This document shows, piece after piece, positions 1 through 11,215 of a stretch of 64,000 bases of DNA. Location of the stretch: positions 4,842,620-4,906,619 of the forward strand of contig NW_004450276.1 in NCBI RefSeq assembly GCF_000321225.1, read 5' to 3'. Numbering within the stretch: the first letter of the stretch is position 1; every line of letters begins with the position of its first letter. The position numbers and the translations under genes were made by a program. This DNA is from Odobenus rosmarus divergens (Eukaryota > Chordata > Mammalia > Carnivora > Odobenidae). The notes below the pieces were generated by a model that saw only the letters and a program-made list of their open reading frames with translations, made no database searches and was not told the DNA's origin.

Positions 1-142
1 TCAGGGTCATGAGATTGAGCCCCACATCTGGCCCTACCCTGGGTGTGGAGCCTGCTTAAGATTCTCTCTCTCCCTCTCTCTCTGCCCTTCCCCACCTCTG
101 TGTTCTCTCTCTCTCTCTCTCTCAAAAAAAAAAAAAAAAAAA
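1..142 (+). mobile_element. SINEC (tRNA-Lys SINE), 3' part, cut by window edge
   Basis: The 3' half of a carnivore SINE: GGTCATGAGATTGAGCCCCA, then GGAGCCTGCTTAAGATTCTC, a CT-rich tract and a 19-base A-tail (124-142). The TTAAGATTCTCTCT tail marks one of the older carnivore subfamilies. Confidence 0.85.
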
Positions 143-2522
143 TAGAAGAAACTTGCTGGAGTTTCCTGCTAGCACAGTAAGTAGAGGGGATATAGTGAAA
201 GCAAAAAGTGATGCATTTACCTGTGGAAAGAATAGACCCCACAGAAGTCAGCGGGCTTGATTTATCTTGAAAGGGACACTGTCCAAGAGATCTGCCAAGG
301 AATGAGTCGATCCCAACAGAAAGAGGCTCACCCCTCACAAGATCCATGGGAGATTAATTTTTTTTCTATTATAGCTGAGTAAACTAAAAAATCTGGACAT
401 AAGACTCAACATGAACACATGAAAGTGACTGAAAAAGCTACAAGATCATCAAAGATATCACCCTGGGAATGTCATTATGGAAAACATGAATTTATTCTAT
501 AGCTTTACTTTTATTAAGTCCAGTTTGTTCATTAAACTGTCTTTCATGAGTTTATTCAGGAGTGTTCAAGAGTCAATGAGAAATACAGATGTGCCCAGTA
601 TCCATTTAACAAAGAAAAAGAAAAAAGGAAGAGAAGAGGTAGCAGAAAGAGAATGAGGAGGAAAAAGAAGAGGAAGAGGCTGAGAAGGAACAAAGGAAGG
701 AAAGAGAGAGGGGGAGGAAGGAAGGGAAGGGGAAGAATGGAAAGGAAAGAGATTTACTCAGAGGAGACTGGTTTTTATGACACGTCTAACCCAGATATCA
801 CAGGGCCAGGTGAAAGACCAGTGAAAAATAGGTTGTTTACCAATTCATACCAAAGAAGTTCTAGTCTGTTCATAAAACAGATTACAGCTGCCTTCAGAGT
901 TCATATTTCAGTAGAAAGTGAAGTCAATTACTAGTAATTCATTGAATTACTCCCTGCTCTCTCTTTTGGTTTACATTTGCTCCTAATTTAATATGCTATT
1001 CAGCCAATCAGGTAATGACTCTGAGTAGCACTTTTGGTCTGAAAGATACACTGTCATTGTTTTTCAATTTACAAGATTAAATTTATTCAAATTTTTTATT
1101 TACATTATTTAGTCTCATGAACCAAAGAGGAAAAGAGTCAAAAGTACTGGTGTTACAATGACTTCTGCCCCTCTCTCATCACCCCTAGGCCTAGTTCTTA
1201 GATATGATTTTCTTTTTACTCCCTAAGCCATTTCTTCTGTGGTTTCTAAATATCATGCTTTATTTTTGCCTCTTCATTGTTAAAATGCTGGACATTATTA
1301 ATTTGCCATTGCCTCTTTTTTACACTACTAAAGTACCATCGCTGACCCATCTTTCCATTGGAATTATATCACTACTTTAAATAAATCATTGTTTGCTATT
1401 CACTTATGTCAATACATATTAACATAAAATTAACATTAAATATGTTAATACATATTTTCCTACAACACTAAGTATAAATTCATAATTACATTTCTCTTAT
1501 TTTTTTAGTTTTTCCTAGAGTTTATAGCTGCCTTTCATTTTTAAAAAAACTCTTAGTCTAGTTAATCTTCATATTTTTTTTCCAAATAGTTTGTTGGCTA
1601 CTCTCATAAACAATACACCCCTTCCCCAACATCTGCCTTTATTTTGGAGGAGTTGTCCATTCTCCTGTTCCAAATTGGACTGGTTCTTTTCTAGGCTTGC
1701 TGCGCCCTGTCATTTTGGAACTTCTCTTTGCTGATCCCCTAGATTGGATTTATTGTTTCCAGAAACTCATGTCTTCCTCCATTTTGGTCTACTCTCTTGT
1801 GTCCTAAAACACATCTTCAGCTTCCATTAAAAGATGCATGGCAGGAAGAAATTTCTAACTTTCTGCTCCATCATTTGCAGATAAAAATTAACTTTATGGA
1901 ACAGGGGAACAAAGGATTTAATTATGCTTAAAGTACCCAAAGAGAGACATACAATTTCTTGATGATGACTGACTTATTAAATCTTGGAAACACCTTGCTT
2001 ATGGATTTATTTTTAATATGATAATAAATTTCCTTACTGATTGAGCCAGATTTTTGTTACTTATAACCACAAAGCTTCCTAACTTCTACATATCTCAGAA
2101 AGTCTCAGATGATTCAGAGGACTAAAGAGGACTAAAGACTAAAGAGGAACAAATCTGCATGCCAGTGGTTACAAAATTTTGCTCTAAGTAATAATTTGTA
2201 CTGTAGAGACTACACTGTCATAAAATAATATTGATTTAGAAATAAAAGCAAAATATATATTCAACACAGAAAGTAGGCATTTAAAAGTACATTTAGAATT
2301 AAAGAATTCATTCTTAAAGAGGAACTCATAGTGGAAACTGCAATTAATTTAGGAGTGAGTGACAATTATAAACTACATAGCCAAACTGGTGGGATTCAGC
2401 TAAAATGGTACATACTGATAAGTTCTTAGTACTAAGTTCAGCTAATAAAAAATAAGAAGGTCTTGACTTCAAGAAGATAGAAAAATAACAAACTTAAGTA
2501 TAAGTAAAGAAAAGTAGAAGAA
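143..2522. other. Intergenic AT-rich DNA, no gene recognised
   Basis: No conserved coding frame is seen. The one long frame (653-934) is the Lys/Arg-rich translation of a purine tract. The part beyond about 2330 may be degenerate L1. Confidence 0.5.
603..755 (+). repeat. Purine-rich (GA-rich) low-complexity tract
   Basis: About 150 bases are almost entirely A and G on the plus strand (mixed GAA, GGAA and GAGG units), with only a handful of T and C interruptions. Confidence 0.85.
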
Positions 2523-2540
2523 AAGAAATACTAAAGATGA

Positions 2541-2740
2541 GGGGCGCCTGGGTGGCTCAGTTGGTTAAGCGACTGCCTTCGGCTCAGGTCATGATCCTGG
2601 AGTCCCGGGATCGAGTCCCACATCGGGCTTCCTGCTCAGCGGGGAGTCTGCTTCTCCCTCTGACCCTCTTCCCTCTCATGCTTTCTATCTCTCATTCTCT
2701 CTCTCTCAAAAAAAAAAAAAAAAAATCTAAAAAAAAAAAA
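2541..2740 (+). mobile_element. SINEC, full-length, young-looking
   Basis: A complete element starting GGGGCGCCTGGGTGGCTCAG, with A and B box regions, a CT-rich tract and a long A-tail. It is flanked by a perfect 18-bp duplication AAGAAATACTAAAGATGA at 2523-2540 and 2741-2758. The near-consensus sequence and intact duplication suggest recent insertion. Confidence 0.95.
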
Positions 2741-2759
2741 AAGAAATACTAAAGATGAG

Positions 2760-3175
2760 AACACATTTTAATAAAATAAAAAACATAGCACATCAATTAA
2801 AGTCTGATTCTTAAAAGAACTAATTAAAAAATACACCCCTGCAAGACTGCCAGGAAAAAAAGGGGGCAGAAATAAATATTATTAGCAACAAAAATGGGCA
2901 TCAAATAGATCAAACAAGAGCTGAGAATCAAAAGAGGACACTTTGAAAAATTTTTGCAAATTAATTATAAAATTTTCATGAGAATAACTTCTTAGAATCT
3001 GTGTATCTTCCAGCTCTCAAGAGAAAACAAAAAACCTATAAAATCCAACAATAACCATTAAAGAAAGTGAATGTTAAATTTAACACTAAAAAAACGCAAC
3101 TAAAAAAAATCATAAACCAGTTTTACAGTTAAACTCCACTGTATGTATAAGGAACAAATATTTCCTATTTTATAC
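2760..3175 (+). mobile_element. Degenerate L1M fragment (ORF2 region)
   Basis: A-rich, strongly decayed sequence resembling the plus strand of old L1 ORF2 (for example AAATCCAACAATAACC-type spacing and AAAGAAAACCATAAACCAG-like blocks). Family and edges are uncertain. Confidence 0.4.
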
Positions 3176-3840
3176 AAGCTTTATGTCAGGAAATAGACAA
3201 AGCTTTTACCTGGCATCAATCTGTTCTAATAATTTCAAAGATGTAAGCAATTAGGGGACACAGGACAAGCAGAGAAAGGTCTTGGACCTCCTGCATATCA
3301 CCCTGGAGCCTTCCTCACCAGATCCACTTCTCTGGCCCAGAGCAACAATGAGGCCTCTCTAAGGTAATACATACATTATTATGTCACCCAGCAGGGAGCA
3401 TTTAGGTCATTAAACATCTCCACTAATACCTGGAACTATCTAGTTCCACAGTTTATGTACATTCCCTATGCCTCACAAATCCATAGATGCCAGGTTTGTT
3501 TGCCATAAACCAGAGACATTTTGTTAAGAGCACTTTAAAAACAAGGACTCTCCTCCTGGCAAATATCATTAGCCCATCTAGCAGGACACCCAGTTACTAG
3601 CATGTTCCCAAAGATTTTTAAGGATCCAGCCACCTATCGTCTTTCCCTGGGAGAAAGAATGACTGCAAAGCTAACTCCTTTCTCCTCGCTGGCCATGCTG
3701 ATTTTATGAGGCTGATACACCCTGATGGTCTAAACAGACAAAGACCAGACAAGAAAAGGAAAAATTGAGATCACATTGAGATCACATTGAGCTCCTTTGT
3801 ACAAAAATCCTAAAGAAAATGTTAGGAATATTTCTCCTAA
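3176..3840. other. Unassigned segment, possibly an old LTR
   Basis: Less A-rich than its L1-like flanks, so it may be an insertion that splits them. I do not recognise the family. It ends with a short tandem duplication of GAGATCACATT at 3767-3790. Confidence 0.3.
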
Positions 3841-3849
3841 AAAGTAGCA

Positions 3850-4860
3850 AAATGAACGTGGATTTATCCGAGGAATTCAAGATAATTCTATGTTAACAAA
3901 TCCCACTTTAAAATTAAAGAGAAAAATGTTCTCAGACTCAGAAAAAGCATTTAATAAAACTCAACACATGTTAAGCATGCATCCAATAAAACAGTGACAA
4001 AATATATTTTTAGAAAACCTAACACACTGTTCCTTATACCTGTATATAAATACTTTAATTCAGTATTATTTAAATAATTTTATATTCCTAAAACCTATAG
4101 GAAAAGAAAACCGAAATGATAAAAGACACAGTCAATTTTCAGAAGAAATTTGAATGGCAAAAAAAAAAAAAAAATGGAAAGATGCTCAATCTCACTAATA
4201 ATAAAAGAAATGCAAATTAAAATTGAAATACCATTGTTAAATATGAAAAAGCAATCTGATCGGCTTGGCCATATTTAGTAGAAATGAATATGTGCATACC
4301 TCCCAACCAGCAATTCTCCCTTCTAGTTGCTACTCTGAGCAAATTCTTTTACACCTGCACAAAGAGACCTGCACAAGAATATTCACTGCAGCATTGGTGT
4401 TAGTATTTAAAATTTGGGAAGAGTAGCAGAAAATAAATAATTTATGGCATATCCAAAATGAACCAGTTACATCCACCCTGTCTAAATAGATTTTTTAAAT
4501 GCTGAATGAAAAAGTAAGTAACAAAAGGCTAGTGGCTGGATAATACTGCTTATATAAATGTGAAAACATGCAAAACAATATTTTTATTGTTTATTGATAG
4601 ACGCATATTTATTAATGGTATAAAAAGATGCATGGGAATGATAAGCCCAAAATTCAGAAGAGTTACCTTCAGGATGGAGGAAGGAAGAAAAATGAGATCA
4701 GAAGGGCTTCTCCTGTATTCCTAATAATATTTCTTAAAAATATCATAAACAAATATGACAAAGGAGTTATAATTGATAAAGTTGTTTTGTGGTTATTCTG
4801 GTGGACCTTTTATGATTTGTTATTCTTTCTACTGATTTTAATGAAATAGTAAAAGGCTAA
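3850..4860 (+). mobile_element. Degenerate L1M/HAL1-type fragment
   Basis: It shows the order seen in old LINE-1 3' halves: ATTTATCCGAGGAATTCAAG, GAAAAAGCATTTAATAAAAC, then GATGCTCAATCTCACTAATA, CAGCAATTCTCCCTTCTAG and AATATTCACTGCAGCATTGG, the last being typical of the ORF2 3' end. It has many indels and no open frame. Confidence 0.65.
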
Positions 4861-5409
4861 TTGGCAGATCTGTGTCTGAACCCACAGTTTGCTGATTGCT
4901 GGGATTCACTGAAGGGCAAGGGGACCAGGAGCCAGTAGTCTGTGGTGCTCCGGGATTTCCAGATACCAAAACATGGAGATATGGCAATTTTCATTCTCTC
5001 CTCCAGCCTAGGAGTAGATGTCTAGTTACTGAGAAGTTGCAGAAAAAATGGGGAAAGTGAACTGGAGATCTCTACTCCCTAGACCATATCTAGTCTCCCT
5101 AAAACTGAGATCTTGGCTGCTCTGGGATACATTGGTGTCTTGTGGTCTCCTTACTGTGCCCACTGCCTGCCTCAAGGACTCTTGGCTTAGCTCTGCCAGT
5201 TTCCCTCCCTCATCTGCTTTCCATCTAAATTGCTCAGACACTCTCCAGTCAATTCACTTAGTCCCTGTAGGTTTATCCCCTTTTGTCTCTTTAGTATCAT
5301 TTTAATGGGGTCTTTGGAGAGGGAAAAGATAATGTATGTGATTACTCTGACATCCTTAACCTGAATAGATAATGAATCTGTATGAAGAGAACAGCTAACA
5401 AGAAGAAAG
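4861..5409. other. Intergenic, nothing recognised
   Basis: Two short overlapping frames on opposite strands (5026-5305) have no recognisable domain and no supporting signals. No repeat family was identified. Confidence 0.4.
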
Positions 5410-5410
5410 G

Positions 5411-5757
5411 TTTCTATGGACTGAATGTACCGCCCCGCAAAGTTTATATGTCAGAACTCCAATACCCAATGCGATGATATTTGGAGACAGGGCCTTTGGG
5501 AGGTAAATAGGTCATGAGGATGCCCTTATGACAGGAGACACAAAAGAGCTTGCTGTCTCTCTCTGCTCTCTGCTGTGTGGGGATGCAAGGAGTAGACAGC
5601 CGTGTACAAACCAGAAATTGGGACCTCACCAGATCCCAGATCTCCCAGTACCTTGGTCTTGGGTTTCCTGCTTCCAGAACTGTGAGAAATCAATGTTTGG
5701 TACTCAAGCTACCCAGTGAACGGTATTCTGTTACAGCAGCCCAAGGAAACCAAGACA
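5411..5757 (+). mobile_element. MaLR-type solo LTR (MLT1/MST-like)
   Basis: It starts near CTATGGACTGAATGT and contains GCCTTTGGGAGGTAAATAGG, the CTTCCAGAACTGTGAGAAAT block with the degenerate poly(A) region, and ends GTTACAGCAGCCC...AAGACA. This order is diagnostic for mammalian MaLR LTRs. No internal retroviral sequence flanks it, so it is a solo LTR. Confidence 0.8.
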
Positions 5758-7582
5758 GGGGTAATAGAACAATCCATGTATATCTCCTGGGTAACTTGGA
5801 CATGTTTTCATGATTCGGCATGCAAAATTCACACATAAGATCCAATGACATAAAACCAATACGGAAAAATGGAATGGGAGATTTTCTTTGGAAATGTGTG
5901 CAGGTAATTTCCTGGACAATTCCAGTGCTTTTGCTCTTAAGTTTCATAGACAAATATCCTGCTTTGGAGCAAAGCGTCCCAGGTTGCAACTGCCTCAGTT
6001 ACTTACGTCCGTCACCAGTCAACTGAGTTGCTAGCTCTTCATGAATCACCACGGACCACAGATGGAAACCTAACCACTGGTGTATATTTTATACCTAAAT
6101 TTTTGTAATGCCAAAGAAATATTTTGGCAGCAAAAAACATATGAAACTCAGAGTTTCTAATTATAAAGATTGCTCTAGAAATATTCTAATAAATTCAAAA
6201 GTCATCCAGTGGGACTTTTGAAAACAAACTCATTTACCTTGGAGTTTCTATCTGACACATCAGTGTACCTGTGTAGGTGAGAAATATTCAAGAGAAGAAA
6301 TAGAAAAGGGTAAAAGGATCTTGGGCAGTAGCGTAGACATGATAAATAACCTAGGAATATTTTTTGAATGTTGTGAAATGTTGATAGCTGGAGAAAGAAT
6401 GGTCCGCAGACTGCTCTAAGTGTAGAAAGCCAAGTTCTCTCGGCCCCATATGAACTTCAGAGAGAGCTTCTTCACACTATTTGGATAGCTGACCCCTAGT
6501 CTGGAAAACTGACTTCATCCAGTATCAGCTGTCACATTGCTCACTGAGAAAACATTTCGTTTTTTTGCAGGTTTGGCATCCAAAATATGAAATGGTTGGT
6601 TTTCAGTCATGTCCTTCTTCCAACCAACCTCTCCAATACACACAAATAAGCCGTAAATTATCACAGGAAGAGCTTGCGTGTGTGTGCGTGGGTGTTCAGT
6701 GCGCGAGGTAGAATGAGTCAAACCTTTTCAAATGCTGCAATTGTTCGATCATCTGGGGAAAAAAGTCATTTACATTTTCAGTTTAAATAATGCAAACCCT
6801 CTCATCGGAAGATGACAAATGGTTTATGAACATTGCCTCCGACAAACACTACAAAATCACTCCCTGTTTGAGAATAAAAATATATGCTGTACACAGGTCA
6901 ATAGCCTTACCAGCAATAGCAAAGAACAGGCTGAGCTAATTTCCACCCCACACTTTATGTCTCTCCCAGTAGTAACTGGGTAACAGCCATGTGCTGATTA
7001 TGTGGATTTTGCTGCTAGTTCTCCCCCACAAACTGCAAAGCATTACGTCGCCAGAGACAGATTTGATTTCACATTACTTATGCCCAGCATGGTTTCCTCT
7101 TCATTCTTTGCTTAGATACCTTCATTTTAATCTCGAGGATCCTTTATGATTGTTCAGCATACACCTATCCATCACTATAGCCTCTCGGATATCACAGGAC
7201 CTCTGCTGAAGGGTATGCTTTTAAAGAATTAACTTGTTCCATCTTTCAACATTTTCCAAGCCACTGATCTTGCATCATAATGCCTATGAGCATATGCCAC
7301 ATCCAGACTGATGTGAGGTCTACCTGTATCATTAGGTATGTTCATGTCCCCCAGATACCTCCTACCCCGGGGTTTCTGTCATTCATCATCATGGCAACAG
7401 AGGTCGAGCTGCTGCTCTCAATGTGCCTTCCCACATTCTTCCATCCCGTTCTCCATCTTCAGGATCAAGGCAGAGAACTCGGAAGACTATGGGAATGTCA
7501 CCTTTTTATTTTGGAGGACCCGAGATCTACCCTGAATTGTACTTCAGTATTGGGGCTGGCGAGAAGCTAGACCCTAAATCTT
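5758..7582. other. Intergenic, nothing recognised
   Basis: Short frames only. No repeat family or conserved coding pattern was identified by eye. Confidence 0.4.
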
Positions 7583-8115
7583 TGTGTATCAGGGTTCTTC
7601 ATAGAAATAGAACCAAATACGTATTTTATATATATTATATATTACATAATATTTATACACATATATAAGGGAGAGGGGAGGATTTATTATGAGCAATTGG
7701 ATCCCATGATTATGGAGGCTGAAATGTTCCAAGATCTGCAGTCAGCAAGCTGGAGGCCCAGGAGAGCCAATGGTATAAAATCCAGTCGAAAAGCCAGCAG
7801 GCTCAAGACCCAGGAAGAGCTGATATTTCAGTTCAAGTCTGAAAGCAGACAAAACAGTTCCACCCTAACTAATGCATTCAGGCAGGAGGAGCTCCCTGTG
7901 GCGGGAGGGAGGGTCGGGCCTTTCGTTCTATTCAGTCCTACAACAAAATGGATGGGGGCCACCCACGTTAGCGAAGGCAATCTGCTTTACTCAGTCTACA
8001 AACTCAAATGTTACTGTCATCCAAAAGCTCCTCACAGACAAGCACGGAGCAACATTTGACCAAATATCTGGGTACCGCACGACCCAGTCAAGTCGACACA
8101 TGAACTTAACCATCA
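7583..8115 (-). mobile_element. ERVL solo LTR (MLT2 family)
   Basis: Antisense MLT2 LTR. On the plus strand it runs from GTATCAGGGTTCTTCATAGA, through a TATATA-rich tract, CATGATTATGGAGGCTGA, AAGATCTGCAGTCAGCAAGC, GGCAATCTGCTTTACTCAGT and CAGTCAAGTCGACACATGAA, to AACCATCA. Each block is the complement of a known MLT2 block in the correct order. The 120-residue frame at 7697-8059 is inside it and is not a gene. No internal ERVL genes are present. Confidence 0.85.
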
Positions 8116-8150
8116 TGCCTCAGTTTATAGTCTCAGCTGTCAACCAGAAG

Positions 8151-8290
8151 CAGTTGAGAGCTTTTAAAGATCTTGATGTCAGGTCTGTATCCCAGGCCAA
8201 TTAAATCAGAATCTCTGGAATGTGAACCAGACATAGGAATTTTTAATGAATATCCAGGCAATTGCCGTGTAAGTCCAAGGGTGAGAAGGA
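8151..8290 (+). mobile_element. hAT-Charlie remnant (MER5-like)
   Basis: Matches the MER5 pattern CCAATTAAATCAGAATCTCTGG followed by GGAATTTTTAATG and GTAAGTCCAAGGGTGAGAAG. It is a non-autonomous DNA transposon fossil. Confidence 0.65.
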
Positions 8291-8850
8291 CTCCCGAAGA
8301 GATCACCCCAAAGAAGATAATTCTATCTTTTTCGCTATGTAATATATCATTTGCACCTAAGCAGGCACATGATTCCAGGGTGAGCCCTGTGAGGAAACAG
8401 GCTCTGTGTGGAACTTCTGTTTTTGCCAACTATTGCCGATGGCAGCAGAGATATCCAGCTTGCGGAAGTAGGAGTGGTTGAAAGGTGGAGTTCCTAAAGA
8501 CAAGCATACATTCCTGCTTCCTGCAGTGGTTGCAGTAGATTTGAGTTAAAGCCATTTATATTTTGTGGTGATGCTGCATGGTTGATAGTGACCTCCACAG
8601 GCCAAAATTCTTGAGTGTTGCTCAGGAACCTTAGCCTTAATCTGCTTCTCCAGCTCTCCCCCAATGACGAGGGGAGCTAACGTGCTGACATAAAGCCCCT
8701 TTCTGTTTGCAGCCCAGTGCCCTCACCAATCCACCTCAATGAATTCCAAGCTGAGATAAGTGTCCCTCCTTCATGCTCCTAATATATCTTCCATTTCCGT
8801 GTGCTTAATATATCAATCATCAAATGCATCACATTGACAATATATATTTA
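8291..8850. other. Intergenic, nothing recognised
   Basis: No gene or repeat family was recognised. The short frames have no domain. Confidence 0.4.
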
Positions 8851-9000
8851 TAAATCTGTTCTTCCCACTAAGCCATAAGCTGACCTGTCCATAGCAAGGC
8901 CCATGTCATATTCGTCTTTGAGTGTCCAGTGCCTAGCCCAGTGACTGTTATACATAAGACCTCTCATCAACTATTTTTTCTGAATAGACTGGATATTCCT
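8851..9000 (+). mobile_element. L2 3' end fragment
   Basis: Resembles the L2 3' region: a CCACTAAGCCATAAGCT-like start, a GGCCCATGTCATATTCGTC block and a GTCCAGTGCCTAGCCCAGTG block, spaced as in L2. Confidence 0.55.
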
Positions 9001-9324
9001 CTCTTATAGCACTTAAAGTGGTCATCTCCTATGTGTATCTCTACCGGCACACTACGAGCTCCTGAGGATCATGGCAATTTGTTTCTTCATTTTACACCCA
9101 CAGCGACTCCTACAATTTGTAGAGTTAAAGACAAACATTGTTTAAGTGATAACCCAGTTCCTACGCAGAGAAGACAATCATAAACAATAACAAATTAAGA
9201 GAGAATTCTCTTACGACAAGGTTTTCCAGAACAAATAAATATCGTGCTTAAGGTTTGCACAGTTTAATTCATTAACATTTTTCTGAATAACTAAATGAAT
9301 CAATAAATCAATGAGCAGCTGTAA

Positions 9325-9405
9325 TAAATGCAAAGCTCACTAACTTGGAGAGAGACAATCTGAGTTTGAATCCTACTTATGGACACAATTCCGTCCACAG
9401 TGCAT
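9325..9405 (+). mobile_element. MIR fragment
   Basis: TGGAGAGAGACAATCTGAGTTTGAATCCTA resembles the MIR core segment around the tRNA-derived B-box region. The fragment is short and diverged. Confidence 0.45.
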
Positions 9406-9411
9406 GCTCAT

Positions 9412-10417
9412 GGATTGTTAAAAGGACAATATTCCCCAAAACACTCTGCAGATTTAACATGATCCCCATAAAACTACCACCTTTTATCTCCGGAAGTCAG
9501 ACAGACCGATCCTAAAATTCATATGGAAGTTCAAGAAAACCAGAATAATCAAAATAATCTTGAAAAAGAAGAATGAGGTGGGAGAACTCATACTTCCCTA
9601 TTTCAAAACTGACTCCACGTCTCCAGGACTCACGGTTGTGGGGCACTGGCATTAGGACAGACATATTGACCAAAGGAATAGAACTAGAGTCCAGAAGTAA
9701 ACCCTTGCATTTATGGCCAGTTTGTTTTTGACAAAGGTGCCAAGACAACTGGAGAGAGAAGAGGGTTTTCAACAAATGTCTGAGACAACTGAATATCCGT
9801 CTGCAAAAGAATAATGTCAGACCCTTACCTTATACCATATCTATGGATCAGAGACCTAAATGTTAAAGCTAAAACTACAAACCTCTTAGAAGGAAACAGG
9901 TGCAAATCTCCGACCTACACAATCTTTGGATGTGTAAGACTCTGACCTCTTAGCTATAACACTAAAAGCACAAACAACAAAAGAAAAATAAAGATGAAAT
10001 TGGGTTTTGTCAAAATCAAAACAGTTTGTGCTCCAAAGCACACAATCAAGAAAACAAAAAGGCCACACACCGTATGGAAGAAAATATTGGAAAATCATTT
10101 ATCTAATAAGGAACGTATATCCTGAATACATAAACAACTCTCAAAATTCAAAAAATTCAAAAGACAAGGAGATGTTTTGATTGGCAAGAGATTTCAATAG
10201 ATCTTTCTCCAAAGAAGATGTACAAAATCACCAGGAAGGAGGAAGGAAGGATATGTAGAAATCTGGGGGGGGAGCATAAATACATGTGTTATCTTGACTG
10301 AGGAGATGGTTTCATGTGTGTATATATTTGTTAAAAGAGAACAAATCGTACACTTTTAATATGGGCAGTTTATTGCATTTCAATTACTCTTTAATAAAAC
10401 TGCAAAAGTATTTAGGC
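9412..10417 (+). mobile_element. L1M fragment: ORF2 3' end plus 3' UTR
   Basis: Recognisable ORF2 3' sequence (CCTAAAATTCATATGGAAGT, CTGGCATTAGGACAGACATA, TTTTGACAAAGGTGCCAAG, ACCTCTTAGAAGGAAACAGG, CAGTTTGTGCTCCAAAGCAC). After about 10235 it continues into an L1M 3' UTR (TCTTGACTGAGGAGATGGTT, ACTTTTAATATGGGCAGTTT, TTTAATAAAACTGC). The frames are broken and part of the ORF2 end is missing. Confidence 0.85.
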
Positions 10418-10775
10418 CCTGACAAGTTTTGTTTACTAATCTTGGGTCTGCACTCTCTGTCTTTTCTACCTTTTTTTTTTTTTTTGGTCCCAGAAATACA
10501 TCTTTAATGACTTCTTTATTTCCTTAGTTTCTTTTCAAGGCAAAGTAGATTCTGCAAAGCATATAAAATTTCTCATGCAGTCCTCAGGAAAGGGATCAGC
10601 GAAAAGGGAAATCAGGGTTTCCTTTTGATATGTAAGGTGGGGGGGTGCTTAGCTAATCACACACTTTGTAAAATATGAAGAAACAGCCAGACTGGGGCAG
10701 GGCACGAGGCCATGGGAAGAGCATGGTGCCATATACTTCCCTCCTCCTCAAGGAAGATGTGGTGGACGGTGGCAG
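10418..10775. other. Intergenic, nothing recognised
   Basis: Contains a T-run at about 10471-10486. No gene or repeat family was recognised. Confidence 0.4.
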
Positions 10776-11215
10776 GTGTGGCAGACTGCATTTTCCAAAG
10801 ATGGCCTCTTTCATTGTGATTTTGACACTCTTCACATCGAGAGGTGAGGTTTATGTTGTCACCCCTTGAATTGGGGCAAGCTTATTACAAGGGCCGAAGT
10901 AACAGTGTGACCTCTGAGGCCAGATTATAAATGATACCGCTTCTGCCTGGTTCTCTCAGGGCACTCGCTGCTGGAACCCAGGCGTTGTGCTGTGAAGAAG
11001 CTCAAACAGCCACATGGAGAATCAACGTTCCGGCCAGCAGCCCCAGCAGAGATCCCAGCTGACTGCAACATCAACTGCCAGTCATGTGAGTAAATGAACC
11101 TTCAGATAATTCCAGTTCCCCAGCCATCGAATCTTCCCAACTCAAGTCCCAGATATTATGGAGCAGAGGCAAGCTGTCCCTATAGGCCCCTTCTAGCTGC
11201 CAAACCAACAGAATA
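10776..11215 (+). mobile_element. Old MLT1 solo LTR
   Basis: It begins GTGTGGCAGACTGCATTTTC, passes GCACTCGCTGCTGGAACCCA, GTGCTGTGAAGAAGCTCAAA and AGCCACATGGAG, and ends in CCAACTCAAGTCCCAGATAT-like sequence. This order is typical of older MLT1 LTRs. Confidence 0.7.

Noticed and set aside
653..934. Basic Lys/Arg-rich 93-residue frame
   Set aside because: Translation of a purine-rich low-complexity tract.
2541..2620. tRNA-like A and B box sequence, possible tRNA gene
   Set aside because: It is the tRNA-Lys-derived head of a SINE, followed by a CT-rich tract, A-tail and target duplications. The same applies to every other GGTGGCTCAG occurrence.
7697..8059. 120-residue plus-strand frame
   Set aside because: Entirely inside an antisense MLT2 LTR.
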